Positions 1 to 8,498 of a stretch of DNA of 64,000 nt are shown here, one piece after another. Position numbers and translations under genes: made by a program. The stretch is from the NCBI GenBank assembly GCA_022736275.1, contig DZBJ01000005.1:64456-128455 (forward strand), given 5' to 3'. The notes beneath the pieces were generated by a model. The model made no database searches. It was not told the origin of the DNA and worked only from the letters and a program-made list of their open reading frames with translations. The stretch is from Rikenella microfusus (GTDB taxonomy: Bacteria; Bacteroidota; Bacteroidia; Bacteroidales; VadinHA17). The stretch's first letter is position 1. Every line of letters begins with the position of its first letter.

Positions 1-370
1 TCTCAATGGTTATCCCCTTGCCGCTGCGACTGAAGAAATCATCAAGCACCTCATTGTTCCTGTGACATATGATCACAAGGCTGCTCTTGTCAAGCACAAG
101 TCCCAATGGAATGGTCGTGAATGGAAAACCGTTTGACTGATTTTGATATGGGATGCGGTAAATCATTAACAACACATCCTCCTCGATCTCCATCCTCGAT
201 CGCTCGTCAACGTCAAGAACATCAGCAAGAAAGTCCTCAGGAACTTTGAGAGTGGTTTTTAGTATTCCGATCTCCGATGGTGTCGGATCAGTGACGTTGA
301 CGATGCAGCCCTTTTCAAAAGAATTTAACGGAAGGAGACCGTTCGGGATCATCTGCCAGTAAGTTATCAT
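1..370 (-). CDS. CorA-family magnesium/divalent cation transporter (3' end outside window)
   Basis: This is the N-terminal 123 or so residues of a CorA-like transporter read on the minus strand; the rest, including the two C-terminal membrane helices and the GMN motif, lies beyond the window edge. The visible part matches the cytoplasmic N-domain of two-TM CorA proteins: a short strand-rich opening (MITYW), a 'VTDPTPSE' segment where the family usually has a W-I-D/N-x-x-P-T stretch, the LDVDERSRMEIEED run (conserved D-D/E-x-R-x-E-x-E-x-D pattern), and the FTTIPLGLVL strand. The ATG at 370 is preceded by a good GGAGG ribosome site about 7 bases away, which is unusual in this window and fixes the start. 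The assignment rests on the soluble domain only, so the transported ion is inferred from the family. Confidence 0.8.
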   Translation of the reverse strand, partial: MITYWQMIPNGLLPLNSFEKGCIVNVTDPTPSEIGILKTTLKVPEDFLADVLDVDERSRMEIEEDVLLMIYRIPYQNQSNGFPFTTIPLGLVLDKSSLVIICHRNNEVLDDFFSRSGKGITIE

Positions 371-533
371 TCTAATACCTCCTAATTTTTTTGTTCCACA
401 GAGGTACCTTTCGCTAACTTACCTCAGCAGAACGAATTTAAAATAACGGCTCGCGTGATAATCGTCCATAAAAGACAACTGTATTGATACGACTGCAAAA
501 ATATAACTTTTATGGTAACCGCCTTTGACGACG

Positions 534-562
534 GGAAAAAATGTCTAAAAAAATTACCTTTG
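534..562 (+). promoter_or_regulatory. Bacteroidota-type promoter for the polyamine gene pair
   Basis: A -33 element TTTG (534-537), a 17-base spacer and a perfect -7 element TAccTTTG (555-562) lie 22 bases before the ATG at 585. The arrangement fits the phylum consensus recognised by its primary sigma factor. It implies a leader of about 18 bases. Confidence 0.65.
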
Positions 563-584
563 CATCTAACCTGAATATAACGGA

Positions 585-1781
585 ATGGGAAAGGTAATTG
601 TTGTAGGCGCGGGAGGCGTTGGTACGGTGGCGGTGACAAAGATGGCCCGGATGCCTGATCTTTTCACTGAAATTATGCTTGCAAGCCGCACAAAGTCGAA
701 GTGCGATGTCATCGCCGACCGGATAGGAGGTAACAGGGTGCAGACTGAAAGGGTCGACGCAGACAATGTTGCCGAGATGGCTGAACTGATCAGGTCATTC
801 GGACCTGACCTGGTTGTAAACCTGGCCCTGCCGTACCAGGACCTCCACATAATGGATGCATGCCTCGAAACAGGAGTGGCGTATCTTGACACAGCCAACT
901 ATGAACCACCTGATGAGGCAAAGTATGAATATTCATGGCAGTGGGCATACCACGACCGCTACCGCGAAGCGGGACTGACAGCCATTCTCGGTTGCGGTTT
1001 CGACCCGGGCGTGACAGGGGTCTTTACCGCCCATGCCGCCAAGCACCATTTCAGCGAGATACATTATCTCGATATCGTCGATTGCAATGCAGGCGACCAC
1101 GGCAAGCCATTCGCCACCAACTTCAATCCCGAAATCAATATCAGGGAGGTGACACAGAAGGGTAAATACTGGGAGAACGGCAAATGGATTTACACCGAGC
1201 CGCATGAGATACATAAGCCATTGACATACCCGGGCATAGGTCCCAGGGAGTCTTATCTGATATATCATGAGGAGCTGGAGTCACTTGTCAGGAACTTCCC
1301 CTCAATAAAACGTGCCCGTTTCTGGATGACATTCGGTCAGGAGTACCTGACTCACCTCAGGGTCATACAGAATATCGGGATGGCACGCATTGACCCGGTG
1401 ATGTATAACGGTGTGGAGATCATTCCTATCCAGTTTCTCAAGGAGGTACTGCCCAATCCGGGTGACCTGGGTGAGAACTACAAGGGCTGGACCTCAATAG
1501 GATGCCGTATCAGAGGGCTGGACAAGGAGGGGAAGGAGCGCACTTACTATATTTGGAACAACTGCAATCATGAGGATGCCTACCGCGAGACCGGAACCCA
1601 GGCAGTGAGCTATACCACCGGTGTGCCGGCGGCAACGGGTGCTGTGATGTACCTCCGGGGTCTGTGGAAGAGACCTGGGATATGGAACGTGGAACAGTTT
1701 GACCCCGATCCTTTCCTTGCGGAACTGAGCAGGTTGGGACTGCCATGGCATGAGAAGTTTGACATTGACTTGGAACTCTGA
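585..1781 (+). CDS. Carboxynorspermidine/carboxyspermidine dehydrogenase (saccharopine dehydrogenase family)
   Basis: This 398-residue protein opens with a Rossmann dinucleotide-binding loop (VVGAGGVGTVA, residues 5-15) and continues through the saccharopine-dehydrogenase-like fold (LALPYQDLHIMDACLETG, then GCGFDPGVTG near residue 145). In the family it reductively condenses aspartate semialdehyde with putrescine or diaminopropane to give carboxyspermidine or carboxynorspermidine, using NADPH in the cytoplasm. The next gene begins one base after its stop and encodes the matching decarboxylase, which makes this assignment much stronger than for an isolated saccharopine dehydrogenase homologue. 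A consensus promoter lies just upstream. Whether the product is spermidine, norspermidine or homospermidine cannot be told from sequence. Confidence 0.88.
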   Translation: MGKVIVVGAGGVGTVAVTKMARMPDLFTEIMLASRTKSKCDVIADRIGGNRVQTERVDADNVAEMAELIRSFGPDLVVNLALPYQDLHIMDACLETGVAYLDTANYEPPDEAKYEYSWQWAYHDRYREAGLTAILGCGFDPGVTGVFTAHAAKHHFSEIHYLDIVDCNAGDHGKPFATNFNPEINIREVTQKGKYWENGKWIYTEPHEIHKPLTYPGIGPRESYLIYHEELESLVRNFPSIKRARFWMTFGQEYLTHLRVIQNIGMARIDPVMYNGVEIIPIQFLKEVLPNPGDLGENYKGWTSIGCRIRGLDKEGKERTYYIWNNCNHEDAYRETGTQAVSYTTGVPAATGAVMYLRGLWKRPGIWNVEQFDPDPFLAELSRLGLPWHEKFDIDLEL

Positions 1782-1782
1782 T

Positions 1783-2919
1783 ATGATTGATTATCTGAAA
1801 GTCCCTTCACCCTGCTATGTGATCGACGAAGTGCGGCTCAGGGCAAACCTGGAGCTGATAAAACATGTATCACAGGCCTCGGGTGCAGAAATAATACTCG
1901 CATTCAAGGGCTTTGCCATGTGGTCGGTCTTTCCCATTGTACGGGAATATGTCTCCGGAGCAGCTGCCAGCTCGATACACGAAGCGCGGCTCTGCTTTGA
2001 GGAGATGGGAGCGTTGGCACATACCTACGCACCTGCATTTCGCAGCGAGGAGTTCGGGATGATACTGCGTTACAGTTCACATATCACCTTCAACTCCCTT
2101 GCACAGTATGAGAAATTCTCACCCGTACTGAAAAGGGAGGGTAAGCATATCTCTTCGGGACTGCGTATCAACCCGGAATATTCTGAGATTGCTTATGGTT
2201 TGTATAACCCCTGTTCCCCGGGGTCACGTCTGGGTGTCACTGCCCCGGAGCTTGCTGACGGCCTGCCTGAAGGGGTTGAGGGACTGCATTTTCATGTGCT
2301 CTTTGAGTCAGACTCACAAACTCTTGAGAAGGTGCTGGATGTGGTTGAGACCAGGTTCGGTCACCTGCTGCCGAAGCTTAAGTGGCTGAATATGGGAGGG
2401 GGACATCTGATGACAAGACGCGACTATGACACGGACCACCTCATCAGCCTGCTGCGCGGGTTCAGGGAGAAACACAACATTCACCTGATACTTGAGCCGG
2501 GAAGCGCCTTCGCATGGGAGACCGGAGAACTGGTAGCCACAGTGGAGGATATCGTGATACGCGATGGCATCAGAACGGCCATTCTCGATCTCTCCTTCAC
2601 CGCGCACATGCCGGACTGCCTCGAGATGCCTTATAAACCTGTGATCATGGGAGCCTTTGATCCGGTGGATGGCAAACCCACCTACAGAATGGGCGGCAAC
2701 TCATGCCTCTCGGGCGACTTCATGGGCGACTGGTCGTTCCACCGCGAGCTTAAGCCGGGTGACCGCATCGTCTTCTGGGATATGATCCATTACACCATGG
2801 TCAAGACCACAACCTTCAACGGTGTGCCGCATCCCTCAATAGGCATCTGGACCAATGAACAGGAATTCCGCCTTGTCAGGGAGTTCGGCTACGAGGATTA
2901 CCGTAACAGGCTATCCTGA
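1783..2919 (+). CDS. nspC: Carboxynorspermidine/carboxyspermidine decarboxylase
   Basis: A 378-residue fold-type III PLP enzyme of the alanine racemase/ornithine decarboxylase superfamily. The N-terminal barrel begins with TPCYVID-like SPCYVID, and the PLP lysine is expected in LAFKGFAMW (about residue 44). Downstream are HFHVLFESD, the phosphate-binding NMGGGH, EPGSAFAWE, and the GGNSCLSGDFMGD segment, whose Cys and Asp are typical of decarboxylase C-domains. It removes the carboxyl group from carboxy(nor)spermidine to complete the polyamine. The ATG at 1783 lies one base after the preceding stop and gives the family's usual N-terminus; an in-frame ATG at 1750 lies inside the previous gene and is less likely. 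It should be co-transcribed and translationally coupled with the dehydrogenase. Confidence 0.9.
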   Translation: MIDYLKVPSPCYVIDEVRLRANLELIKHVSQASGAEIILAFKGFAMWSVFPIVREYVSGAAASSIHEARLCFEEMGALAHTYAPAFRSEEFGMILRYSSHITFNSLAQYEKFSPVLKREGKHISSGLRINPEYSEIAYGLYNPCSPGSRLGVTAPELADGLPEGVEGLHFHVLFESDSQTLEKVLDVVETRFGHLLPKLKWLNMGGGHLMTRRDYDTDHLISLLRGFREKHNIHLILEPGSAFAWETGELVATVEDIVIRDGIRTAILDLSFTAHMPDCLEMPYKPVIMGAFDPVDGKPTYRMGGNSCLSGDFMGDWSFHRELKPGDRIVFWDMIHYTMVKTTTFNGVPHPSIGIWTNEQEFRLVREFGYEDYRNRLS

Positions 2920-2930
2920 TTAGTCTTCAA

Positions 2931-3030
2931 TCCTCAGTCCTCAGTCCTCAGTCCTCAGTCAATCAATGAGTTAATAACTGGCGACTGCGGACTGGCAACT
3001 GCTGACTGCCTATTGCCTACTGCCTACTGA
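2931..3030 (+). repeat. Intergenic heptamer repeat, copy 1
   Basis: Four perfect tandem copies of the heptamer TCCTCAG occupy 2931-2958. A degenerate tail built on ACTG/GACTG words follows (about 2959-3030), including CAATCAATGAGTTAA and CTATTGCCTACTGCC. The tail is closely matched, in opposite orientation, by the block at 26629-26698, and partly by 54974-55035. It lies between the convergent nspC and mnmA genes. The function is unknown; it could include a transcript end, but no T-tract hairpin is visible. Confidence 0.75.
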
Positions 3031-4223
3031 TGAATTACCCCTGACCCCAGCAGCTCTTCACCGTCATACCATGCTGCGAACTGCCCCGGGGTGATTCCCC
3101 GTTGCTGCCTGTCAAAAATGATATAGTAACCCTCATCACGTGCAAACAGACGTGCACGCTGAAGCGGCTGCCGGTACCTGATCCTTACCTCGTAATCACG
3201 CGACTCTCCCGCTGCGATGACCAGGTCGGGCCTGATCCAGTGCACCTCCTTCGCCATGATGAAGAGACCTTTGCGGTAAAGACCCCCATGCATCTGGCCC
3301 TCACCGGTATATACAAGATTATTTATGGTGTCTGTCCTGATAACGAACAACGGCTCTCTGTAACCACCCAGGTTCAGTCCCTTGCGCTGCCCTACAGTAT
3401 AGAAGTGAGCTCCGTTATGAACACCTGCTGTCACTCCGTCACCGGGACCAATTTCATGCTGCGCAGCCATTAGTGCGAGCTCCTCTGAGGCAGTACCTCC
3501 GTCAGGCAGTCCGTCTGCCCACATTCGGAACAGATGTTCACCCGGCACATTGATGATCCTTCCCTTCCTGGCCTCCAGCTTCTGTTGAAGGAAAACGGGA
3601 AGGTCTACCTTGCCGACAAAACAGATCCCCTGTGAATCTTTCCGGTCAGCTGTAGCCAGCCCAAGATCGACGGCCATCCTTCGAACCTCAGGCTTGGTGA
3701 GATGACCAACAGGGAAAAGCACATTGTCAAGCTGTCTCTGGCTCACCTGGCAGAGAAAGTAACTCTGGTCCTTGTTGCGGTCCGTACCAGCCAGAAGCCT
3801 GTGCATCCGCCCGGCGACCGTCTCCGTCTCTTCAGTCCTGCAGTAATGACCAGTGGCAACGTAATCAGCCCCGTGCCTGAGCGCCTCACTGACGAACGAA
3901 TCAAACTTTATCTCGCGGTTGCACAGTACATCCGGATTGGGAGTCCGGCCAAGCGCATATTCGCTGAACATGTAATCGACAACCCTTGCACGGTACTCCG
4001 TGCTCAGATCGGTTGCGCGCAGCCTGATCTTCAGCTTGCGGGCCACCATCTCAGCAAAGGTGACATCCTCGTCAAACGGACATTCACCCTTGAGCAGCCC
4101 CCGGCTGTCGTGCCAGTTGATCATAAAGATCCCCTCCACCTCATAACCCTGTTCCTTCAGGAGCCACGCGGCGACACTGGAGTCAACACCCCCTGACAGG
4201 CCTACTGCAACCTTCTTTTTCAC
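3024..4223 (-). CDS. mnmA: tRNA-specific 2-thiouridylase MnmA
   Basis: MnmA adenylates and thiolates U34 of tRNA-Lys, -Glu and -Gln, giving the s2 part of mnm5s2U. The 399-residue protein has the PP-loop GLSGGVDSSVAAW at residues 8-20, the first catalytic cysteine in DVLCNREIKF (about residue 100), a GHYCR tRNA-binding segment, and the second catalytic cysteine in GICFVGK (about residue 200). The GQRKGLNLGG segment of the central domain follows. The only start that keeps the PP-loop N-terminus is a GTG at 4223; no in-frame ATG lies upstream. A -7 box lies only four bases from this GTG, so the mRNA may be leaderless. The gene is convergent with nspC and divergent from the addA-like gene. Confidence 0.95.
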   Translation of the reverse strand: MKKKVAVGLSGGVDSSVAAWLLKEQGYEVEGIFMINWHDSRGLLKGECPFDEDVTFAEMVARKLKIRLRATDLSTEYRARVVDYMFSEYALGRTPNPDVLCNREIKFDSFVSEALRHGADYVATGHYCRTEETETVAGRMHRLLAGTDRNKDQSYFLCQVSQRQLDNVLFPVGHLTKPEVRRMAVDLGLATADRKDSQGICFVGKVDLPVFLQQKLEARKGRIINVPGEHLFRMWADGLPDGGTASEELALMAAQHEIGPGDGVTAGVHNGAHFYTVGQRKGLNLGGYREPLFVIRTDTINNLVYTGEGQMHGGLYRKGLFIMAKEVHWIRPDLVIAAGESRDYEVRIRYRQPLQRARLFARDEGYYIIFDRQQRGITPGQFAAWYDGEELLGSGVIHQ

Positions 4224-4227
4224 GCCG

Positions 4228-4235
4228 CAAAGGTA
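4228..4235 (-). promoter_or_regulatory. -7 promoter element of mnmA
   Basis: CAAAGGTA on the plus strand reads TAccTTTG on the minus strand, a perfect -7 match. Only four bases separate it from the GTG start at 4223, which places the expected transcription start at or next to the start codon. Confidence 0.55.
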
Positions 4236-4312
4236 GCTCTTTAACTCAATATGTTGAAAACTACTTCGGACAATACTCCGTGAATGGCTCTTTTTTTACT
4301 ATTTTTCAATCG

Positions 4313-7300
4313 ATGAGCGCTCCGGGTAAGTTATTGAAATACAGTGCATCGGCAGGATCGGGAAAGACCCATGCCCTGACGGGATTCTACCTGTCACGTA
4401 TCCTGCTTGACCCGGGTGCTTACAGACGGATACTCGCCGTGACCTTCACCAACAGCGCCGCCGGCGAGATGAAGAGCCGCATCCTGAAGCGGCTGCACAC
4501 TCTTGGCCGTGACGATGCCGCCGGCGATGCGGAGAGGGATGAGTTTGTCACTTACCTCTGCAAATTCTTCCCTGAACATTATCCCGACAGGCAGAGAGCA
4601 CTGGTAACGGTTCGGAAGAATGCCCTGCTGGCTCTTAACAACATCCTTCAGGACTATTCCCGCTTTACCGTGGGGACAATTGATTCTTTCTTCCAGAGAG
4701 TGATACGGGCTTTTGCACGGGAGATAGACATTCCCGCCGGGTATGAGATCGAACTGGAACATGAAGCACTGCTCTATGATGCCGTTGACAGCCTCCTGAG
4801 CGCCGTGGCGACGGATAAAAGACTGCTTGAATGGATATCCTCTTACGTGGCTTCCCGCCTCGATGACAACAAAGGCTGGGATATCCGACGCGAGATCATG
4901 GAGGTGACGGCACAGATTTTCAGGGAGAACTTCCGGCAGCTGAGTCCTGATGATAAGAAGAAAATTGCTGATTATGAGGTGCTGAGCGAATATGCCGGCA
5001 AGATATTCGCTATTAAAAAGGGATTCGAATCTGAACTTCAGCGGCTGGCAGCACAGGGAATGGAGATATATACCGGCTCCGGCCTTTCCCCGGATGATTT
5101 CCTTTCCAAAAGCAGGGGAGGGGTTGGCGAGAGCCTGAGGAAATACGCCGGCGGAGAGACAAAGCCGCCCAATGCCACATGGAACAAGGCGGTGGCAGAA
5201 GGGAAATACTGCGCAGACGGCGCTCTGCCTGCAGTGGTCAGTGCCTTTAATGAGGCCATGAGCAAGGGACTGGATGATGTTGTCAGGGCTGTCACCGGTC
5301 TGTTTGAAAAGCGCTACAGCCTCTATGTATCAGCACTGGCGCAGGTAAAAACCATACATGTAATCGGCATTTTCGGGGCAATAAGTGAAAGAGTGCGCGA
5401 ACAGGCGCATGAACAGAACCTCTTCCTGCTTTCAGACTCGGGTGAGCTGATAAACAAACTGATTGCTGATGACATTACACCGTTTATCTATGAAAAGATA
5501 GGGGCCGTCTATGATCATTTTATGATTGATGAGTTCCAGGATACCTCCAGGATTCAATGGAACAACTTCAGGCCGCTGATCTTTGAAACCCTCTCACGTG
5601 GCAGGGACAACCTGGTGGTGGGCGATGTAAAGCAGTCGATCTACCGTTGGCGCAACAGCGACTGGAGAATAATCCATTCTGAGGCGGCTGAAGCTATCGG
5701 AGAAGAGGCGGTCAGGACGATCAGTCTGAACACCAACTATCGCAGCCGGATAAACATCATCAGGTTCAATAACAGGTTGTTTGATCCCGGCGCCATCCCG
5801 GCCCGCTGTGATGAGAAACTTGATTTTGCAGGGCTGAAGGTAAGCGAGGTCTACTCGGGGTCAGTGCAGGAGGGCACTCCCGGAAAACAGGGAGGGTATG
5901 TGCGGGTGGCCCTCTACGGCAAGAATGATGAAGAGGGATGGAAGCAAAGGGTGCTTCACGACCTCCCTTCGGTGATTGAGATGATACAGGATGGCGGTTA
6001 CAGGGCAGATGACATTCTCTTCCTGTGCCGCACCAATGAGGAGGGCAAGAGCATCATAAGCCGTATCCTTGAGCACAGTGCGACAACTACTCCTGAGTGG
6101 CGCGGCAGGTATAATTATGAGATCACATCCGGCGAGTCTCTCTTTCTTGAACGCAATCCTGCCGTAACATTGATTCTCTCCTGTCTGAGGTATCTTGCTG
6201 ACCCCCGAAGCCGCATCAACCGCAGCCTGATGGTCAGGTCATACGTACTGGCTACTGGAGGAGACGAGGAGCTTCTCTATGCTGCTGATACCGCCGACGA
6301 TTCAGCGAACCCCCTCCCCGCAGACTGGGAGCACGATATTGAGCAGTTCAGGAATGCATCGCTCTTCACTGCCACGGAAAACTTGATACGCTATTTCAGC
6401 CTGGGCAGCCATCCTGAGAATGTGGCCTATATCAGCTCTTTTCAGGATGTGGTGCTGGGCTATTCGGGCCGTTACAGCTCGGATATTTCCTCGTTTGTGG
6501 CATGGTGGGACAGCGAGGGGTGTAAAAGCACACTCAGTCAGTCAGACCGTCAGGATGCCATGCGGGTTATGACGATACACAAGGCCAAGGGACTGCAGAG
6601 CAGGGTGGTGATTGTGCCCTTTGCCGCATGGGACTTCTCAAAACACGGTTTAAGCCGTCCTCTGCTCTGGGTCACTGACGTGCCGGCCCCCTTTGCCCCG
6701 ATGCCCGTGGTCCTGCCCGAGCTGACCAGCCGTCTCAAAGATTCGCTCTTTGCAGAAGAGGCAGGAATGGAGAAGGCGTCCGACTGGCTTGACGGTGTCA
6801 ACCTGCTTTATGTTGCCTTCACCAGGGCCGTTGATGCCCTTTTTGTTATGGCTCCCTCGATACCAAAACCGGCTGCCGGCAGTGCCAATGCCGGCAGCCT
6901 CATCAACGAGGCCATGAAGGAGCTTCCGGATGACTTCATCCGGACAGAAGGTGAGACTTTAAGCTATGTCGAATGCGGAAAAATGCCTCCTGTGGAAAGG
7001 GATGAGCGTGAGCCTCAGATAGAGATGGGCCAGTATACCGTATCAGAGCCTCGCGGCACCCTGAGGCTCAGGACGGGCGGCGCCCTCCCGCGCGACGAGA
7101 TGAAGCTCGTGGAGCCGGTCGGCCGGGCTTACGGGATCATGATGCACGAGCTTCTCAGCAGGGTGGTGACAGCCGCTGATATTGACGGTGCCGTCGACTT
7201 CGCATGCAACAGCGGCCTTCTCCCGCGTCCGGCACGCGAGATGGTCGCCTCGCGGATTCGTGAGATGACCTCCTCCGGCGGGGTTCGCGAATGGTTCGAT

Positions 7301-7540
7301 GGCACCTGCACCGTGATGACGGAGGCGACCATCATCCTTCCCACGGGCGCCGCCCGCCGCCCTGACAGGGTTATGATACGAGGCAACTCCGTATTTGTGG
7401 TCGATTACAAGTTCGGAGAACCATCCCCCCGATACCGGCAACAGGCAGCATCGTACCGTGAACTGCTCAGGCAGATGGGCTACACCGACGTGAAGTCGTG
7501 GCTCTGGTATGTGGAAAAGGACATCGTGGAGGAGGTATGA
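4313..7540 (+). CDS. AddA/RecB-like UvrD-family helicase-nuclease
   Basis: A 1075-residue superfamily 1A helicase fused to a nuclease, the likely large subunit of an AddAB-type double-strand-break resection complex. Visible motifs are Walker A in SASAGSGKTHAL (residues 10-21), Walker B in HFMIDEFQDTS, motif III in VVGDVKQSIYRWR, motif V/VI regions MTIHKAKGLQSRVV and LLYVAFTRAVDALF, and a C-terminal PD-(D/E)XK nuclease. The nuclease includes YGIMMHELLSRV, RPDRVMIR and VFVVDYKFG (about residues 1025-1035). The ATG at 4313 puts the Walker A loop close to the N-terminus, as in the family; a GTG at 4280 would add eleven residues. Its stop overlaps the next start by four bases (ATGA). Confidence 0.9.
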   Translation: MSAPGKLLKYSASAGSGKTHALTGFYLSRILLDPGAYRRILAVTFTNSAAGEMKSRILKRLHTLGRDDAAGDAERDEFVTYLCKFFPEHYPDRQRALVTVRKNALLALNNILQDYSRFTVGTIDSFFQRVIRAFAREIDIPAGYEIELEHEALLYDAVDSLLSAVATDKRLLEWISSYVASRLDDNKGWDIRREIMEVTAQIFRENFRQLSPDDKKKIADYEVLSEYAGKIFAIKKGFESELQRLAAQGMEIYTGSGLSPDDFLSKSRGGVGESLRKYAGGETKPPNATWNKAVAEGKYCADGALPAVVSAFNEAMSKGLDDVVRAVTGLFEKRYSLYVSALAQVKTIHVIGIFGAISERVREQAHEQNLFLLSDSGELINKLIADDITPFIYEKIGAVYDHFMIDEFQDTSRIQWNNFRPLIFETLSRGRDNLVVGDVKQSIYRWRNSDWRIIHSEAAEAIGEEAVRTISLNTNYRSRINIIRFNNRLFDPGAIPARCDEKLDFAGLKVSEVYSGSVQEGTPGKQGGYVRVALYGKNDEEGWKQRVLHDLPSVIEMIQDGGYRADDILFLCRTNEEGKSIISRILEHSATTTPEWRGRYNYEITSGESLFLERNPAVTLILSCLRYLADPRSRINRSLMVRSYVLATGGDEELLYAADTADDSANPLPADWEHDIEQFRNASLFTATENLIRYFSLGSHPENVAYISSFQDVVLGYSGRYSSDISSFVAWWDSEGCKSTLSQSDRQDAMRVMTIHKAKGLQSRVVIVPFAAWDFSKHGLSRPLLWVTDVPAPFAPMPVVLPELTSRLKDSLFAEEAGMEKASDWLDGVNLLYVAFTRAVDALFVMAPSIPKPAAGSANAGSLINEAMKELPDDFIRTEGETLSYVECGKMPPVERDEREPQIEMGQYTVSEPRGTLRLRTGGALPRDEMKLVEPVGRAYGIMMHELLSRVVTAADIDGAVDFACNSGLLPRPAREMVASRIREMTSSGGVREWFDGTCTVMTEATIILPTGAARRPDRVMIRGNSVFVVDYKFGEPSPRYRQQAASYRELLRQMGYTDVKSWLWYVEKDIVEEV

Positions 7541-8496
7541 CGGAAGAGACTAAATATTCATGGGGAACAGGCAGGAGATACAATTCGTATGCCGACTGGT
7601 TTAGCAGACTGCTGGGCAAGCGGGTGCAGAAGGTGAGTATCAATGCCGGGTTCACCTGTCCCAACCGCGATGGCACCCTGGGCTACGGCGGATGCACATA
7701 CTGCAACAACGAAGCCTTCATCCCGGCCTACTGCACCCCTGACAGAAGCGTAAACGATCAGATTCAGCAGGGAATTGAATTCCACCGCAGACGCTACCGG
7801 AGGGCCGACAGCTATCTTGCATATTTCCAGGCTTATACCAATACATACGCGGAGGCGGAGAAGTTGATGACCCTCTATGACCAGGCTCTTAACCACCCGG
7901 CCGTGGCGGGAATAGTAATAGGTACGCGTCCAGACTGTGTCAGCGGTGAGTTGCTTGATCTGCTTGCCGTTATGGCCCGTGATTATTTTGTCATGATAGA
8001 ATACGGCATCGAATCGGTTAGCGATGAGACACTGCGGCGCATCAACAGGGGACATGACTTCGCCACGGCAGTGAAAGCCGTGGAGGTGACTGTCGCCAGG
8101 GGTCTGAAGACAGGGGCTCACCTGATATTCGGCCTTCCCGGAGAGAGCCGTGCACAGATTATACAGAGCGCCGAAGTGATCTCCGCCATGCCGCTGTCAT
8201 CACTGAAGATCAGGCAACTGCAGCTTGTCAGAGGAACACGGATGGCCGAGGAATACAGGAATAATCCGGCAGGTTTTGACCTCTATACTCTCGAGGAGTA
8301 CCTCGATCTTGTAATTGCATTCTGCGAGAGGCTGAATCCGTTAATGATGATTGACCGCATCAGCGGTGAGGCTCCCCCGCGCCTGCTAGATGACCCGCGC
8401 AACTGGAACATCCGCAGCAACGAAATAATGAGGCTCTTTGAGAAGAGGATGGAAGAACTGGGTACATGGCAGGGCAGACTTTACGAAAACAGGTGA
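7537..8496 (+). CDS. YhcC/TIGR01212-type radical SAM protein
   Basis: A 319-residue radical SAM protein of the YhcC family; substrate unknown. The cluster-binding region is GFTCPNRDG followed by GYGGCTYCNN, the wider-than-usual cysteine spacing characteristic of this family. Further landmarks are FQAYTNTYA, VIGTRPDC, IEYGIESVSD and LIFGLPGES. The start at 7537 has a strong GGAGGAGGT site and overlaps the addA-like stop as ATGA; the following addB-like gene starts two bases after this stop. The gene is therefore translationally coupled inside what would otherwise be a two-gene nuclease operon. Whether this reflects a functional link to recombination or chance operon insertion is open. Confidence 0.88.
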   Translation: MTEETKYSWGTGRRYNSYADWFSRLLGKRVQKVSINAGFTCPNRDGTLGYGGCTYCNNEAFIPAYCTPDRSVNDQIQQGIEFHRRRYRRADSYLAYFQAYTNTYAEAEKLMTLYDQALNHPAVAGIVIGTRPDCVSGELLDLLAVMARDYFVMIEYGIESVSDETLRRINRGHDFATAVKAVEVTVARGLKTGAHLIFGLPGESRAQIIQSAEVISAMPLSSLKIRQLQLVRGTRMAEEYRNNPAGFDLYTLEEYLDLVIAFCERLNPLMMIDRISGEAPPRLLDDPRNWNIRSNEIMRLFEKRMEELGTWQGRLYENR

Positions 8497-8498
8497 AA

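Noticed and set aside
2931-3030. CRISPR array
   Set aside because: The repeat units are 7 bases and contiguous, with no unique spacers and no cas genes.
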